From an uncultured Oscillibacter sp. (GTDB lineage Bacteria; Bacillota; Clostridia; Oscillospirales; Oscillospiraceae), in the NCBI GenBank assembly GCA_947577075.1, contig CANPTW010000029.1, positions 1 through 34,264 on the forward strand: a stretch of DNA of 34,264 nucleotides. The letters run 5' to 3'. Numbering within the stretch: the stretch's first letter is position 1; every line of letters starts with the position of its first letter. Both the position numbers and the translations under genes were made by a program. A model generated the notes under the pieces. It saw only the letters and a list, made by a program, of their open reading frames with translations, made no database searches and was not told the DNA's origin. Below, one piece after another: positions 22,849-31,738 of the stretch.

Positions 22849-23595
<747 letters not shown>

Positions 23596-23711
23596 CTAAT
23601 ATCCTGACCTGTGATTCATCTTCGTAAGGTTGAGGTAGGTCCGGGTGGCGGAGACGGTCCCGGTTTTGGCGGCGTAGCCGTCCGCCGGTGATGATGATTG
23701 TGAGTAAGGTA

Positions 23712-23963
23712 TTAATCATCATCGTTGTCTTCCGCCAGGAGCTCTTCCTGAGTAATCCCTTTCAGCCCGGGCTTAACAAAGTTGAGGAAATCCCAAAAGG
23801 GGGCCTCCGGATGAGCGGTGCCGTAGTCGATGATCTCCTGCTCGATATGGTCGTAAAGGGCAGATGCCACCATCATGTCAACATCCTCCTGAAAAACCTT
23901 GTCCTTTTTCAGTATTCCGGTGCCGACATATCGTGACAGGAATTGCCGCAGTTCCTCTTCCAT
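23712..23963 (-). CDS. Small acidic protein, candidate immunity protein
   Basis: An 83-residue acidic, helix-rich protein (DKVFQEDVDMMVASALYDHIEQEI, HPEAPFWDFLNFVKPGLKGITQEELL). It starts 6 bp after the stop of a truncated toxin-like gene on the same strand, with GAGG upstream. The size, charge and position fit an immunity partner. I do not recognise the family. 23564-23711 shows no gene I can support. Confidence 0.55.
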   Translation of the reverse strand: MEEELRQFLSRYVGTGILKKDKVFQEDVDMMVASALYDHIEQEIIDYGTAHPEAPFWDFLNFVKPGLKGITQEELLAEDNDDD

Positions 23964-23969
23964 TTCAGA

Positions 23970-24487
23970 TTACCTCACCTTCCAGGTTTCAAGAATCTCC
24001 ATGCCGCCGTACCCGTCCGCCTGCACGATGTACCAGTGCTTCCCATCGTTGATTCTCCGCTTTTCGCCGGCCTCTAGCCCCGGGAACCTGGTGTTCAGTA
24101 TTCCTGTCAGCCGGGCATAGGTTTTCGGCTTAAGCTGAATCCCGGAAAAGCTCCGCTGGGGCGACGGCGCGTACTTCGTCTTTCCAATTATACCACTTCC
24201 GCCGCCGCTGGTAAAGCGTCCGTTGCTCGGGTTGTGGTGGGGATTATAGTCTGCCGTGAAGCCGTCCCCGGTATCCCGCTCAAAGGGGACCTCCGCATCG
24301 GGGCCCAGCCCCATCAGGGGGTCCCGGAAGGCGGTCAGGTCCTGACAGGTCTTTCCGGCGGAGGCGGCAATCTCCTCGTCGCTGATGCTGCCAAAAAGCC
24401 CCGTCTCCTCCGAGAGCTTCCGCAGCTCCCGCTGGGCCGTGTCCGCCCGGATAAGCCCCGCCTGAAAGATATCCCGGACGGCCAGGG
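23970..24487 (-). pseudogene. 5'-truncated phage-type head/toxin fusion gene
   Basis: An open frame without a start codon, beginning at the junction with an IS200 stub. The first visible part, STLAVRDIFQAGLIRADTAQREL and SISDEEIAASAG, resembles the C-terminus of phage portal or head-morphogenesis proteins. A linker ADYNPHHNPSNGRFTSGGGSG follows, then a C-terminal domain of about 60 residues (KPKTYARLTGILNTRFP, GKHWYIVQADGYGGMEILETWKV) of the kind carried as a toxin tip by polymorphic phage-derived proteins. The Met at 24314 inside it is probably not a real start. The putative immunity gene follows directly. Confidence 0.55.
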
Positions 24488-24594
24488 TTGAGTTGCTCGT
24501 ATATCTCCATCCTGCGGTATTTCGGTGTCAATACGATATGGTATTGACATCTCCAGCTGGTATGTTCTAAACTGCTTATGTCTTTATCTTTCAC
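24488..24594 (-). pseudogene. tnpA: IS200-type tnpA (Y1 transposase) 5' fragment
   Basis: About 35 codons from the GTG at 24594 (GGGAGG upstream): SSLEHTSWRCQYHIVLTPKYRRMEIY is the conserved TnpA N-terminus. The HUH motif and catalytic Tyr are absent because the gene breaks off near 24488, so it cannot be active. Confidence 0.8.
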
Positions 24595-24720
24595 GATAAA
24601 GACCTCCCTGTTTTTGTATTTGTGTGGTCGGCAAACCGCTCTTACTCTAACAGGGAGCTTTCCTTTTTCTGCTTTACTCCTCGCTGTAAGCTATTTTTTA
24701 CCCCCGGCCTAGCCGGGGGT
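24488..24720 (-). mobile_element. IS200/IS605 left-end remnant
   Basis: Contains the terminal hairpin ACCCCCGGCcTaGCCGGGGGT (24700-24720), an untranslated leader and the first codons of tnpA. The element stops abruptly near 24488 where it joins the toxin-like gene, so the right end and most of tnpA are missing. Confidence 0.75.
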
Positions 24721-24744
24721 TGCTTTTGGTGCTGCCAAATTCAT

Positions 24745-24783
24745 GGCGGTCTAAAACTGACACAGTGTCGGTTTTAGACCGCC
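24745..24783. repeat. 39-bp near-perfect palindrome
   Basis: GGCGGTCTAAAAC and its exact complement flank a centre that itself pairs (GACAC-a-GTGTC), with one mismatch in 18-base arms. It lies 25 bases upstream of a small broken gene. It might be a recombinase or regulator binding site, or a terminator for leftward transcripts; there is no T-run. Confidence 0.7.
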
Positions 24784-24807
24784 GCCATATTACAAGGAGA
24801 ATACAAT

Positions 24808-25029
24808 ATGCACATACGAAACGAACTCAAGACCCATATCGTGCAGGAAGGCAGGACCATAAACGAGGTAGTCCGGACGCCGGTGGTGGTCCATAGGTGA
24901 AGTGCCAGCGTCCCCATTCTTTCGGGCAAACTCAAGCGCGCCACCCTGCGGTACAGCGAGGCAACCGAACTGGCGGGTGTGCTGCGCTGCGACATTGTTT
25001 GGAAAAAGCGGGAGAGAGGACACAAGTGA
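24808..25029 (+). pseudogene. Small HTH-like gene interrupted by an in-frame TGA
   Basis: ATG 24808 (AAGGAG eight bases upstream) opens MHIRNELKTHIVQEGRTINEVV and reaches TGA at 24898-24900; the same frame then continues SVPILSGKLKRATLRYSEATELAGVLRCDIVWKKR to a stop at 25027-25029. Both halves together look like a small helix-turn-helix protein of about 73 residues of the type found on clostridial mobile elements. No frameshift is needed, only the single nonsense codon. Confidence 0.6.
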
Positions 25030-25070
25030 AAGCGATTCCGGCAGAGCGGCCCGCGCAGGTGTATTTGTGA

Positions 25071-25808
<738 letters not shown>

Positions 25809-25861
25809 GCTATCATGCCTTTAAAGAGTTTCAAAAGATCACCCCCCTGGAGGAATGAAAA

Positions 25862-26050
25862 ATGGGAATAAACATCATAGCTGCCGCTATTATCTGGATA
25901 ATTTTACTTCTAGCAATTATTGGAATCCCCGTAGGAATCTTTTTTGCGATCAAGCACCTGATTAAATTCACGACGAGGACAATTTACGAAGAGAAGGCCA
26001 GGGCACAGGAGAGGCACCGCAAGAGCTATGACCCGGAGGAGGAGCGCTGA
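25862..26050 (+). CDS. Small single-helix membrane protein
   Basis: A 62-residue protein from ATG 25862 with GGAGGA seven bases upstream. One long hydrophobic helix (IIAAAIIWIILLLAIIGIPVGIFFAI) is followed by a basic, helical tail (YEEKARAQERHRKSYDPEEER). Function unknown. It occupies the target-gene position of recombinase module C, where gtrA and the TnpB-like gene sit in A and B. Confidence 0.65.
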   Translation: MGINIIAAAIIWIILLLAIIGIPVGIFFAIKHLIKFTTRTIYEEKARAQERHRKSYDPEEER

Positions 26051-26052
26051 TG

Positions 26053-26257
26053 TCAGCGGTCTTTCTTACAGCGAGAGAAGAAGCCCTTGAAGCTCCTCAA
26101 TATCCGATCAGCATAGTAAAGGCCAAAACGGATGAACATGCCAAAGGCGACCACATAAAGGATGAGATGCACAGGGAAAGCCGACAAAAAGTTCTACCGG
26201 GGACAATCGGTAACCAAGGGTGGCTACGACGGCAAGTGCGGCGGATGAAGCTCCCAT
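26053..26257 (-). pseudogene. Frameshifted small membrane protein gene
   Basis: ATG 26257 has an excellent AAGGAGG site and opens MGASSAALAVVATLGYRLSPVELF; the other frame continues FPVHLILYVVAFGMFIRFGLYYADRILRSFKGFFSRCKK to a stop at 26053. The distance is one base more than a multiple of three, consistent with one indel near 26185. It overlaps the end of no essential gene and lies tail to tail with 25862-26050. Confidence 0.5.
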
Positions 26258-26269
26258 GGCAAGCCCTCC

Positions 26270-26404
26270 TTACGGTTCTTTATTGATATGCACCTCGATT
26301 TTGCCGGAGAGCCAGCCCAGGAGCAGGACCAGGGCAAAGGCAAAACCGAAGACGGCATTGGCATATACAAACAGATTCAAAAGTACAAATATGGGGACCT
26401 CCAT
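26270..26404 (-). CDS. Small membrane protein
   Basis: A 44-residue hydrophobic protein (MEVPIFVLLNLFVYANAVFGFAFALVLLLGWLSGKIEVHINKEP shows one long or two short helices; quoted motif positions 4-33). It ends 12 bases before the frameshifted membrane gene on the same strand. The ribosome site is weak. Function unknown. Confidence 0.4.
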   Translation of the reverse strand: MEVPIFVLLNLFVYANAVFGFAFALVLLLGWLSGKIEVHINKEP

Positions 26405-26618
26405 TTCTTTTTTCCGTGGGAAAAAGCAGGTGGGTCCAGCAGGGGAGGAATGCATCCGGATAGCCAGGGATTGCAGGGACCTGGAGAGGCTCCCAGACGA
26501 AGACGGGCCAGCCGCTGCACTTGTCGGTGCTGGCATAGACCTGCAGGGCCAAATCAAAGTTTCTCGTGGCAACCAGCAGGTTGCCCTTGTGGCCAAACGC
26601 TTTGTACATATATGTCAT
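26280..26618 (-). CDS. Hypothetical protein, C-terminus doubtful
   Basis: Start at ATG 26618 with AAAGGAG eight bases upstream, giving MTYMYKAFGHKGNLLVATRN and DLALQVYASTDKCSGWPVFVWEP, which reads like a small alpha/beta domain. After about residue 75 the composition changes to Cys- and Pro-rich and overlaps the small membrane ORF 26270-26404, so a frameshift may have altered the end. Function unknown. 26619-26842 shows no gene. Confidence 0.4.
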   Translation of the reverse strand: MTYMYKAFGHKGNLLVATRNFDLALQVYASTDKCSGWPVFVWEPLQVPAIPGYPDAFLPCWTHLLFPTEKRNGGPHICTFESVCICQCRLRFCLCPGPAPGLALRQNRGAYQ

Positions 26619-26842
26619 TAGAACCACTCCTTTTGAACGTGCACTTGCAAGCGCTGGCGGGTTTACGGTTTGTTCATTTGACGTAAAACCTCCATTCTGG
26701 TAAAATGTTAGACATTGGAAAAATGTGCTGAACATATTTTTTATTTCCGGAGGACGATTCCCACAAAGTCCCCGTCATTTATTTCATTTATAGTATAGGG
26801 CAGGCTGTTTTCCAACAATTCACATAGAAAGGAGAACGCCGA

Positions 26843-26977
26843 ATGATGGAAATCATCGGGGCTTTACTCGGAATCGGCAAGGCTCTTATTGAGCTATACA
26901 GCGTTCCGATTTTTACCATGTCACTCTTACTCGGTATGGTAGCGCCTGCTTTTATCAAATACGCGAAAAGCGGGTAA
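26843..26977 (+). CDS. Small hydrophobic protein
   Basis: A 44-residue protein from ATG 26843 with AAAGGAG 7 bases upstream; one or two hydrophobic segments (IIGALLGIGKALIEL, FTMSLLLGMVAPAFI) and a basic end. It resembles small toxin-like or holin-like peptides in size only. Confidence 0.5.
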   Translation: MMEIIGALLGIGKALIELYSVPIFTMSLLLGMVAPAFIKYAKSG

Positions 26978-27096
26978 TTCACAAAAACCCGGTACGTTAC
27001 AGCGTGTCGGCCCCTTCTTTGAAGCCGTAGCTTTGTAGGTGCACTTTCAAAAAGAGGAGTTTTGGAGGTCCCGCCCCTCCTGGGTGTCGAAGCGGG

Positions 27097-27219
27097 CTAT
27101 AGGGTTAGTTGGTCCAAGCCCGTGGCGGGAATACCGTCAATCTCTTCCGTCCATTTGTGACGGTCTATGTAGGCTTGCACGCTGGCGTACTCCGTGAATT
27201 TGCCACTGTCACAAAAATT
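27097..27219 (-). pseudogene. Gene 3'-end remnant
   Basis: An open frame without a start codon (GKFTEYASVQAYIDRHK, then WTEEIDGIPATGLDQLTL) ending in TAG at 27097. The composition looks protein-coding but it is bounded upstream by a stop. The rest of 26978-27429 shows nothing I can assign. Confidence 0.25.
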
Positions 27220-27429
27220 CTATGACCTTATGAATACGGCGGAAGAATGCCTCCCGGCTTGGGCCGTCTATCCCGGTATACTGCATGTCTGGGGAAATGT
27301 TGGTGATAATGAAAATCTTGGAAATCCAGATAAAACAAAAATAGAGATTGACATTCAAAGGAAAATTTCTTATAATAACAAAGTCGATTAGGCGTCACGC
27401 CAAAATACGCAATGACGTGTTTGACAAAT

Positions 27430-27505
27430 CCGGGTGTAGCGCAGTTGGTAGCGCGCATGGTTCGGGACCATGAGGCCGTGGGTTCAAATCCCGCCACTCG
27501 GACCA
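27430..27505 (+). tRNA. tRNA-Pro (anticodon CGG)
   Basis: A 76-base cloverleaf: acceptor CCGGGTG with CACTCGG, D arm GCGC...GCGC, anticodon stem CATGG/CCATG with loop TTCGGGA, T arm GTGGG/CCCGC with TTCAAAT, discriminator A and encoded CCA. It lies between decayed mobile DNA on the left and a mobile element on the right. Confidence 0.95.
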
Positions 27506-27508
27506 AGT

Positions 27509-27562
27509 AATGATAATCCGAACTACATTATTCAAGTGGGTAATGTGTTCGGATTTATCATT
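27509..27562 (+). terminator. Long stem-loop after tRNA-Pro
   Basis: AATGATAATCCGAAC pairs with GTTCGGATTTATCATT (small mismatches) with further pairing inside. A T-run follows about 15 bases later. It begins 4 bases after the tRNA. Confidence 0.7.
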
Positions 27563-27615
27563 TCTATTGAGAACATTTTTTGATGCAAAAGGACGGAGGT
27601 AGATAACCTCTGTCC

Positions 27616-27644
27616 TTGCATTTTCTATCGCCCTATTATATAAT
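27616..27644 (+). promoter_or_regulatory. Sigma-A promoter
   Basis: TTGCAT, 17-base spacer, TATAAT, 52 bases upstream of the next gene. Confidence 0.8.
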
Positions 27645-27696
27645 ATGTTTGCCCCGCAGGTCAGCGTTAAACTCTGAAGCTTAAGGAGGCGTTCAT

Positions 27697-28083
27697 ATGG
27701 AACAGTTTAAGCAAAGACCCAAACTGCTTTCCTACTTTTTAGGACTCGGTGTTATTATTTTTTTCAACTGCTTTGGGTTTCCAATCATAAACTTGAACAA
27801 AGAATGGTCAATGATGCTTACCGCCATTAAAATTTATGTTGTACTTGGTGGTGCTCTTTTTTCTGGTGGTATCTTAGCTGGGCTTTTTCCAAAAAAGAAG
27901 CCGTTCTTTATTATTCTTATAACATCTATTACTGTTGGACTTGGCTTGCTCTGTCGGTATTTATTGGAGTTTGGCGAAGTGTCAAACACCTATAATTTTA
28001 CTGTTCCAAACACATTGCTCCATGTGGGGATATTTCTTGCCTTAACAGGCCTTACATATATATGCTATTTTAGAAAAAAATAA
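27697..28083 (+). CDS. Four-helix membrane protein of unknown function
   Basis: A 128-residue AT-rich gene product with about four transmembrane helices (LLSYFLGLGVIIFFNCFGF, MLTAIKIYVVLGGALFSGGI, FFIILITSITVGLGLLCRYL, LLHVGIFLALTGLTYICYF). ATG 27697 follows AGGAGG nine bases upstream, with its own consensus promoter and terminator. Codon use is unlike the GC-rich host genes, so it is probably cargo. Function not recognised. Confidence 0.7.
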   Translation: MEQFKQRPKLLSYFLGLGVIIFFNCFGFPIINLNKEWSMMLTAIKIYVVLGGALFSGGILAGLFPKKKPFFIILITSITVGLGLLCRYLLEFGEVSNTYNFTVPNTLLHVGIFLALTGLTYICYFRKK

Positions 28084-28110
28084 GTTTCAGCTTGTCGGGT
28101 AGACGCAAGT

Positions 28111-28146
28111 AAAGGCGGGAGCATCGGTTAAGATGTCCCCGCCTTT
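28111..28146 (+). terminator. Intrinsic terminator
   Basis: AAAGGCGGG pairs with CCCGCCTTT with partial inner pairing. It lies between the convergent genes at 28083 and 28148. Confidence 0.7.
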
Positions 28147-28147
28147 G

Positions 28148-28324
28148 TTATGACTTGTTCTCTTGTTCGGCCTGCTGCTTTGCTTTCCACTCGGCATATT
28201 CCCGCTGCCCGTCCTCGCTCTCAAAGAACGCTTGTATCTCCGGGAGCAGGACACGGGCAAGGGCCTCTACCTCGTGATAGGGAATCCCCGTACCGTAGTC
28301 ATTGGGCTTCTTTCTGCGCGGCAT
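28148..28324 (-). CDS. Small charged protein of the mobile element
   Basis: A 58-residue protein (MPRRKKPNDYGTGIPYHEVE, VLLPEIQAFFESEDGQREYAEWK) starting at ATG 28324, 12 bases after the FtsK-like stop and on the same strand. It is small, charged and helical, of a kind common in conjugative elements. Function unknown. It is the last gene of the Rep-FtsK operon. Confidence 0.65.
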   Translation of the reverse strand: MPRRKKPNDYGTGIPYHEVEALARVLLPEIQAFFESEDGQREYAEWKAKQQAEQENKS

Positions 28325-28336
28325 GGTATCACCCCG

Positions 28337-29638
28337 TTAAAGCTGCCCCTCGTCGAACAGGTAGCCTTGAAACACCGTACCGTCTCCGGTAATGAAACGG
28401 CCTCGCGCATCCTTTGGAATCTGTTCGGCGGCGCTGGTGTTGTCGAGAATGATTTGCGAAAGTACGCTGTCTGCCCTGCCGCAAACACGGAAATCCATGT
28501 TATTGCGTATCTGGCCGGGGATGATCATTGCGTCCGGCCTCTGCGTGGCAAGAATAAGGTGTATGCCGAACGCCCGTCCCTGCCGTGCGATAGTGGACAG
28601 CTTGTTTTCAATTTGCGCCAGCAGCTTCTTCCGCTCGTTGTCGGCTCCGGTCTTGTCCAACATCTCCGCCACCTCGTCACAAGCGAATATGAGCCGTGGG
28701 AGCGGCTGCTCCGTAGTCTCGTTGTAGGCGTCAATGTTTGGACAGCCCAGCGCCTTAAACGCGTTCTTGCGGTATTCCAGCACCGCTACAAGTTGATCGA
28801 GGGTATCGCACAAATCCTCCTCCGTGAAACACATCCGGCATTTTTCGTGCCAGACCTTGGGGAAATCCACGCCACCTTTGAAGTCGGCAATGTAGACCTC
28901 CGCGCCCTTGCGGAGCGCCTGCATAAGCAGCAGCTTGAGCAGTACGCTCTTGCCGCTGCCCGTGGAGCCGCCTAAGAGGATATGCGGAATGTGCGTGAGG
29001 TTGACCGTCACAGGGCCGGTGTAGCTCTCCCCCAACACCAGCACAAAGCTGTCCAGCGAAAGATAGCTGTCTTTCCATTTCAGCACTTCCGGTAAATCGT
29101 CACCGGCAGGAACAGCATACACCAGCACACGGCTCTTGCCCTTGGCGTAGGTCAGCTTGACGATAGTGATTCCCAGCGCCGTTTCAATGGCAAGGCGCTT
29201 CTTCTCCCACTCTTGGAGCGGGATGCTTTGATTCCGAAACTCCCACACCGTAACGCGGGGATTATCCTTATCACGGCGTTTGCGGAGCAGGTCGGGTGCC
29301 ACTCCCGCGTGGTTTACCAACCCGATGCATTGAAGCTGGTCTTTTGCCGCCCGCCTGCCAAAGGGATAGAGCAGGAGCGCCAGCAGCGCCGCAGCGCCCG
29401 CCAGCAGATAGGCGGTCAAGGCGTGTTCCATCGCGGCCTTGAGCAGCGGAGAGAGCAGAGGGATATTGCCCGCCAGCGTGCGCCACGCCGCTTGCTTGAC
29501 GCAGACATACGCAGCACCCATGAGGTACAGCGCAGCCAGCACCAGCTTTACGGGGAAATCCGGCGTTCCGCTCAATTTCTGCCACAGGTTACGGAGTGTA
29601 TTTCTTCTCTGAATTTGAAACTTTTCATTTTGTGTCAC
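28337..29638 (-). CDS. FtsK/SpoIIIE-type DNA-translocase (TcpA-like coupling protein)
   Basis: A 433-residue protein from GTG 29638, which overlaps the rep stop and has AAAGGGGGC upstream (a longer frame to 29698 lies inside rep). Two N-terminal transmembrane helices precede a RecA-like motor domain with Walker A GGSTGSGKS, Walker B LIFACDEV, and the FtsK-type segments YIADFKGGVDF and LATQRPDAMIIPGQIRNN. It resembles Tn916 Orf21/TcpA, the coupling ATPase that brings DNA to a conjugation channel. No relaxase of the usual kind or mating-pore gene is in view; the partner is probably the Rep encoded immediately upstream. Confidence 0.88.
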   Translation of the reverse strand: MTQNEKFQIQRRNTLRNLWQKLSGTPDFPVKLVLAALYLMGAAYVCVKQAAWRTLAGNIPLLSPLLKAAMEHALTAYLLAGAAALLALLLYPFGRRAAKDQLQCIGLVNHAGVAPDLLRKRRDKDNPRVTVWEFRNQSIPLQEWEKKRLAIETALGITIVKLTYAKGKSRVLVYAVPAGDDLPEVLKWKDSYLSLDSFVLVLGESYTGPVTVNLTHIPHILLGGSTGSGKSVLLKLLLMQALRKGAEVYIADFKGGVDFPKVWHEKCRMCFTEEDLCDTLDQLVAVLEYRKNAFKALGCPNIDAYNETTEQPLPRLIFACDEVAEMLDKTGADNERKKLLAQIENKLSTIARQGRAFGIHLILATQRPDAMIIPGQIRNNMDFRVCGRADSVLSQIILDNTSAAEQIPKDARGRFITGDGTVFQGYLFDEGQL

Positions 29639-30587
29639 AGGGAAAGCCCCCTTTCTTGTGCCAGATGGTGGAACCGTCCGGCAGATACTCAATGACATTC
29701 TGCACCCGACGGAGGAACGCCCGCCATGTCTCCATCTGATACCGCTGAATATCCCGGTACTGTTCCTCTAAGGGGATATTGCTGGTGATATAGACTTTGG
29801 TATAGCAAGCGATTCTGTCGGTGTATCGTGCAGGAAGTGTCAGCGGATAAATGTCCAGATAGTTGAGCATGGCGCTGATGGGGATTTGCGAATGAAATTC
29901 CTCCAGCACCAGCACATCCTGACAATGATAGGCGTCGAAGCGAACGCCGTTCTTGCCACCGTAGTCGGTGATACGGCAAATGCTTTTCCTGTCATGCGTT
30001 TCGAAAATGCCCCGTGTTTTTCCCGTTCCGCTTGCGCCGTAGAGGTAGGTCACTTCCAGCGCCCGATTCTCGGCGCTATACTTTTCCTCCAAAATGGCTT
30101 GACGGAGGGTTTCGATCTCCCGAATACGGAAAGCGAGCTTTGGATTATCCTCGATGATCTCCATAACAGACTTTCCGGCCCGGAGGTCTTGAATGAGCTT
30201 GAACATTTCCGGGGCCTCTTCCTCCTTTTCGGCAGGGAGGTCTCCCCATTCCTCAAAGGTGCCGAGAACGGAGGTTTCTGCCTTGTCGGTATCGGCCCAG
30301 CGCCCCTCTTTGAGAATGTAGGCACGGTTCGTCTTTGCACTTCCGTATGCTTTCTCAATATGCGCCGTGGGGAAGCGGTTTTTGATGGTGGAAAAGCGTA
30401 TAGGCGAGGGAGCAAGCAGGAAGATATGCGTGTGATAGGTTCCGGTCGTCGCTACCTCGTCCGCCATACAGAAATAGGACGGAGCGAAGCGACGTAGGAT
30501 TTCCCGGATAGCAGCGTGGTCGAGTCCGGCCTCCAATGGGTTATTGATGACCAGCGCCCACTTGCGGGCTTGTGTATTGTTTTCCAT
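29625..30587 (-). CDS. CRESS-like replication initiator (HUH endonuclease plus SF3 helicase)
   Basis: A 320-residue Rep with the architecture of CRESS-DNA virus and bacterial pCRESS plasmid initiators. HUH nuclease motifs: I ALVINNP (residues 11-17), II YHTHIFL (His52, His54), III YILK with nucleophile Tyr90. SF3 helicase: Walker A GASGTGKT (184-191), Walker B VLVLEEF (225-231), motif C YITSNIP near 275. It should nick a stem-loop origin and start rolling-circle replication of the excised element, and may act as a relaxase for transfer. A stem-loop with the matching nonanucleotide lies 36 bases upstream of its start. It overlaps the FtsK-like gene by 14 bases. Confidence 0.9.
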   Translation of the reverse strand: MENNTQARKWALVINNPLEAGLDHAAIREILRRFAPSYFCMADEVATTGTYHTHIFLLAPSPIRFSTIKNRFPTAHIEKAYGSAKTNRAYILKEGRWADTDKAETSVLGTFEEWGDLPAEKEEEAPEMFKLIQDLRAGKSVMEIIEDNPKLAFRIREIETLRQAILEEKYSAENRALEVTYLYGASGTGKTRGIFETHDRKSICRITDYGGKNGVRFDAYHCQDVLVLEEFHSQIPISAMLNYLDIYPLTLPARYTDRIACYTKVYITSNIPLEEQYRDIQRYQMETWRAFLRRVQNVIEYLPDGSTIWHKKGGFPCDTK

Positions 30588-30622
30588 GTCAGGCTCCTTT
30601 GTGATTGCTACGTGCTACATGG

Positions 30623-30655
30623 TTGCCATAAGGGTAATACTAACCCTTATGGCAA
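30623..30655 (-). other. Candidate rolling-circle origin: stem-loop with circovirus-type nonanucleotide
   Basis: A perfect 13-bp stem (TTGCCATAAGGGT and its complement) with a 7-base loop. Read on the minus strand, loop and first stem bases give TAGTATTAC, identical to the circovirus nonanucleotide (family form NANTATTAC). The expected nick (TAGTATT/AC) falls exactly at the loop-stem junction. It lies 36 bases upstream of rep. Confidence 0.85.
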
Positions 30656-30743
30656 GCGGGCGGCGCTGACGCTGCCGCCGGGGGATATTTTTCTTGAGGA
30701 AAAATATCTGTTCCCCGTCTGCGCCCCAGCGCCGTCCAATGGG

Positions 30744-31061
30744 TCAGGGCTTCGGATTCACGATATGGATTCCGGTTGCCTTTGCCCCCACATGGTAGTC
30801 ACCCTTGGACCAGTAAATAAACACTTCCAGTCCATCAAAGCGCACTTCCACATAGCCATTCGGAGCCTCTGCCTGCTGCTGTCCGTCAATGCGTACATCG
30901 ACTTTATCCAGGCCCTTTTCGGGCAGCGCGACAGAGTAGCGATAGCCGAGGATGGTATCGGTGCGCTTACCATCCTTGTACTCGTAGGCCGGAGAGACAT
31001 CCACCAGCCACAGCTTGTCCCCAAGGCTCTTGGGGGAAATGATCAAATCAGTCAGCTTCAT
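30744..31061 (-). CDS. Mobile-element protein of unknown function
   Basis: A 105-residue protein from ATG 31061 (AAAGGA seven bases upstream; a longer frame to 31094 lacks one). It opens MKLTDLIISPKSLGDKLWLVDVSPAYEYKDG and is beta-rich (LGYRYSVALPEKGLDKVDVRIDG, VEVRFDGLEVFIYWSKGDYHV). It resembles small proteins encoded at the start of Tn916-like transfer modules, but I cannot name the family with certainty. It is the first gene of the rep-ftsK operon, upstream of the origin hairpin. Confidence 0.7.
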   Translation of the reverse strand: MKLTDLIISPKSLGDKLWLVDVSPAYEYKDGKRTDTILGYRYSVALPEKGLDKVDVRIDGQQQAEAPNGYVEVRFDGLEVFIYWSKGDYHVGAKATGIHIVNPKP

Positions 31062-31138
31062 TGCTAAATCCTTTCTTACGGCGCAATGCGCCATCCATCG
31101 GTTGACAGGTACATAACACGCGGCCTTGTGTTGTGCCT

Positions 31139-31181
31139 ATCATAGCAAAGAAACTTTCAAATGTTGTTTCATGCGTGAAAC
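31139..31181 (-). promoter_or_regulatory. Promoter/operator of the rep-ftsK operon
   Basis: On the minus strand a TATGAT -10 (31139-31144) has a weak -35; in its place lies the inverted repeat GTTTCA-TGCG-TGAAAC (31166-31181). The location at the -35 region fits binding by one of the XRE regulators encoded nearby. Confidence 0.5.
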
Positions 31182-31241
31182 ACTTAAAAAGAGCGCAAAA
31201 AAGCCGATGCCCATGTGCTGTATAGGGCGTCGGCTTTCGGT

Positions 31242-31610
31242 TTATCGTTCAGTTGTCAGTAATGGGAGACCTTTCTCATACAGAATATCGTTGGTTTCGT
31301 CCACAGTATAGCCTTGCTCTGCCGCCTCCTCCCATACGCGGAACTCCGGGAAAGCTGTGTCAAACAGTTCTTTCCTTTGTTCGCGGGAGAGCTTCAGCGT
31401 CAGGGCGATAGCCTGTATCGTCCTCAACGATGGCTGGTATTTGGGGTTTCCGTTCTTGTAATTTGTAATTCTGCTGATAGTCGCTTTGGACTGACCGGAT
31501 TCTCTTGCCAGCCGTGCGGGACTCCATTCCCGTTCGGCTAAGTATCCGTTTATCAGCTTTGCTAATTCGACTCTATAATCCGGGTTTTGCTTTGGCAGAT
31601 AAATAGCCAA
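31242..31610 (-). CDS. XRE-family HTH regulator
   Basis: A 122-residue protein with a helix-turn-helix in the first half: LAKLINGYLAEREWSPARLARESGQSKATISRITNYKNG, followed by LRTIQAIALTLKLSREQRKELFDTAFPEF. This is the cro/cI-type XRE domain (roughly residues 15-75) and a short C-terminal tail. It lies directly upstream of the rep-ftsK operon on the same strand and probably controls it through the inverted repeat at 31166-31181. Confidence 0.82.
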   Translation of the reverse strand: MAIYLPKQNPDYRVELAKLINGYLAEREWSPARLARESGQSKATISRITNYKNGNPKYQPSLRTIQAIALTLKLSREQRKELFDTAFPEFRVWEEAAEQGYTVDETNDILYEKGLPLLTTER

Positions 31611-31639
31611 AGCTCGGTCCTCGGATTACAGATTACAAT

Positions 31640-31738
31640 TTAGTTGGGTTTGACGCCGGAGGTGGCGCGTTGGAAATTGCGTCGCTGGGGACTATGGTAT
31701 CGGTGCGAAAGGGTATGCGAAAAAAGAACATATACCAT
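31640..31738 (-). CDS. Possible leader peptide
   Basis: A 32-codon frame (MVYVLFSHTLSHRYHSPQRR...) with a strong AAGGAGG six to eight bases upstream. Its start codon lies in an inverted repeat (CTATGGTAT with ATACCATAG). It may be a regulatory leader for the XRE gene rather than a stable protein. Confidence 0.35.
   Translation of the reverse strand: MVYVLFSHTLSHRYHSPQRRNFQRATSGVKPN

Noticed and set aside
27194..27391. 65-codon plus-strand frame upstream of tRNA-Pro
   Set aside because: No ribosome site and no recognisable motif; it overlaps a more protein-like remnant on the other strand.
27430..27505. tRNA-Pro as attachment site of the right-hand element
   Set aside because: No repeat of the tRNA 3' end is seen further right, and large serine integrases rarely use tRNA genes; left boundary remains open.
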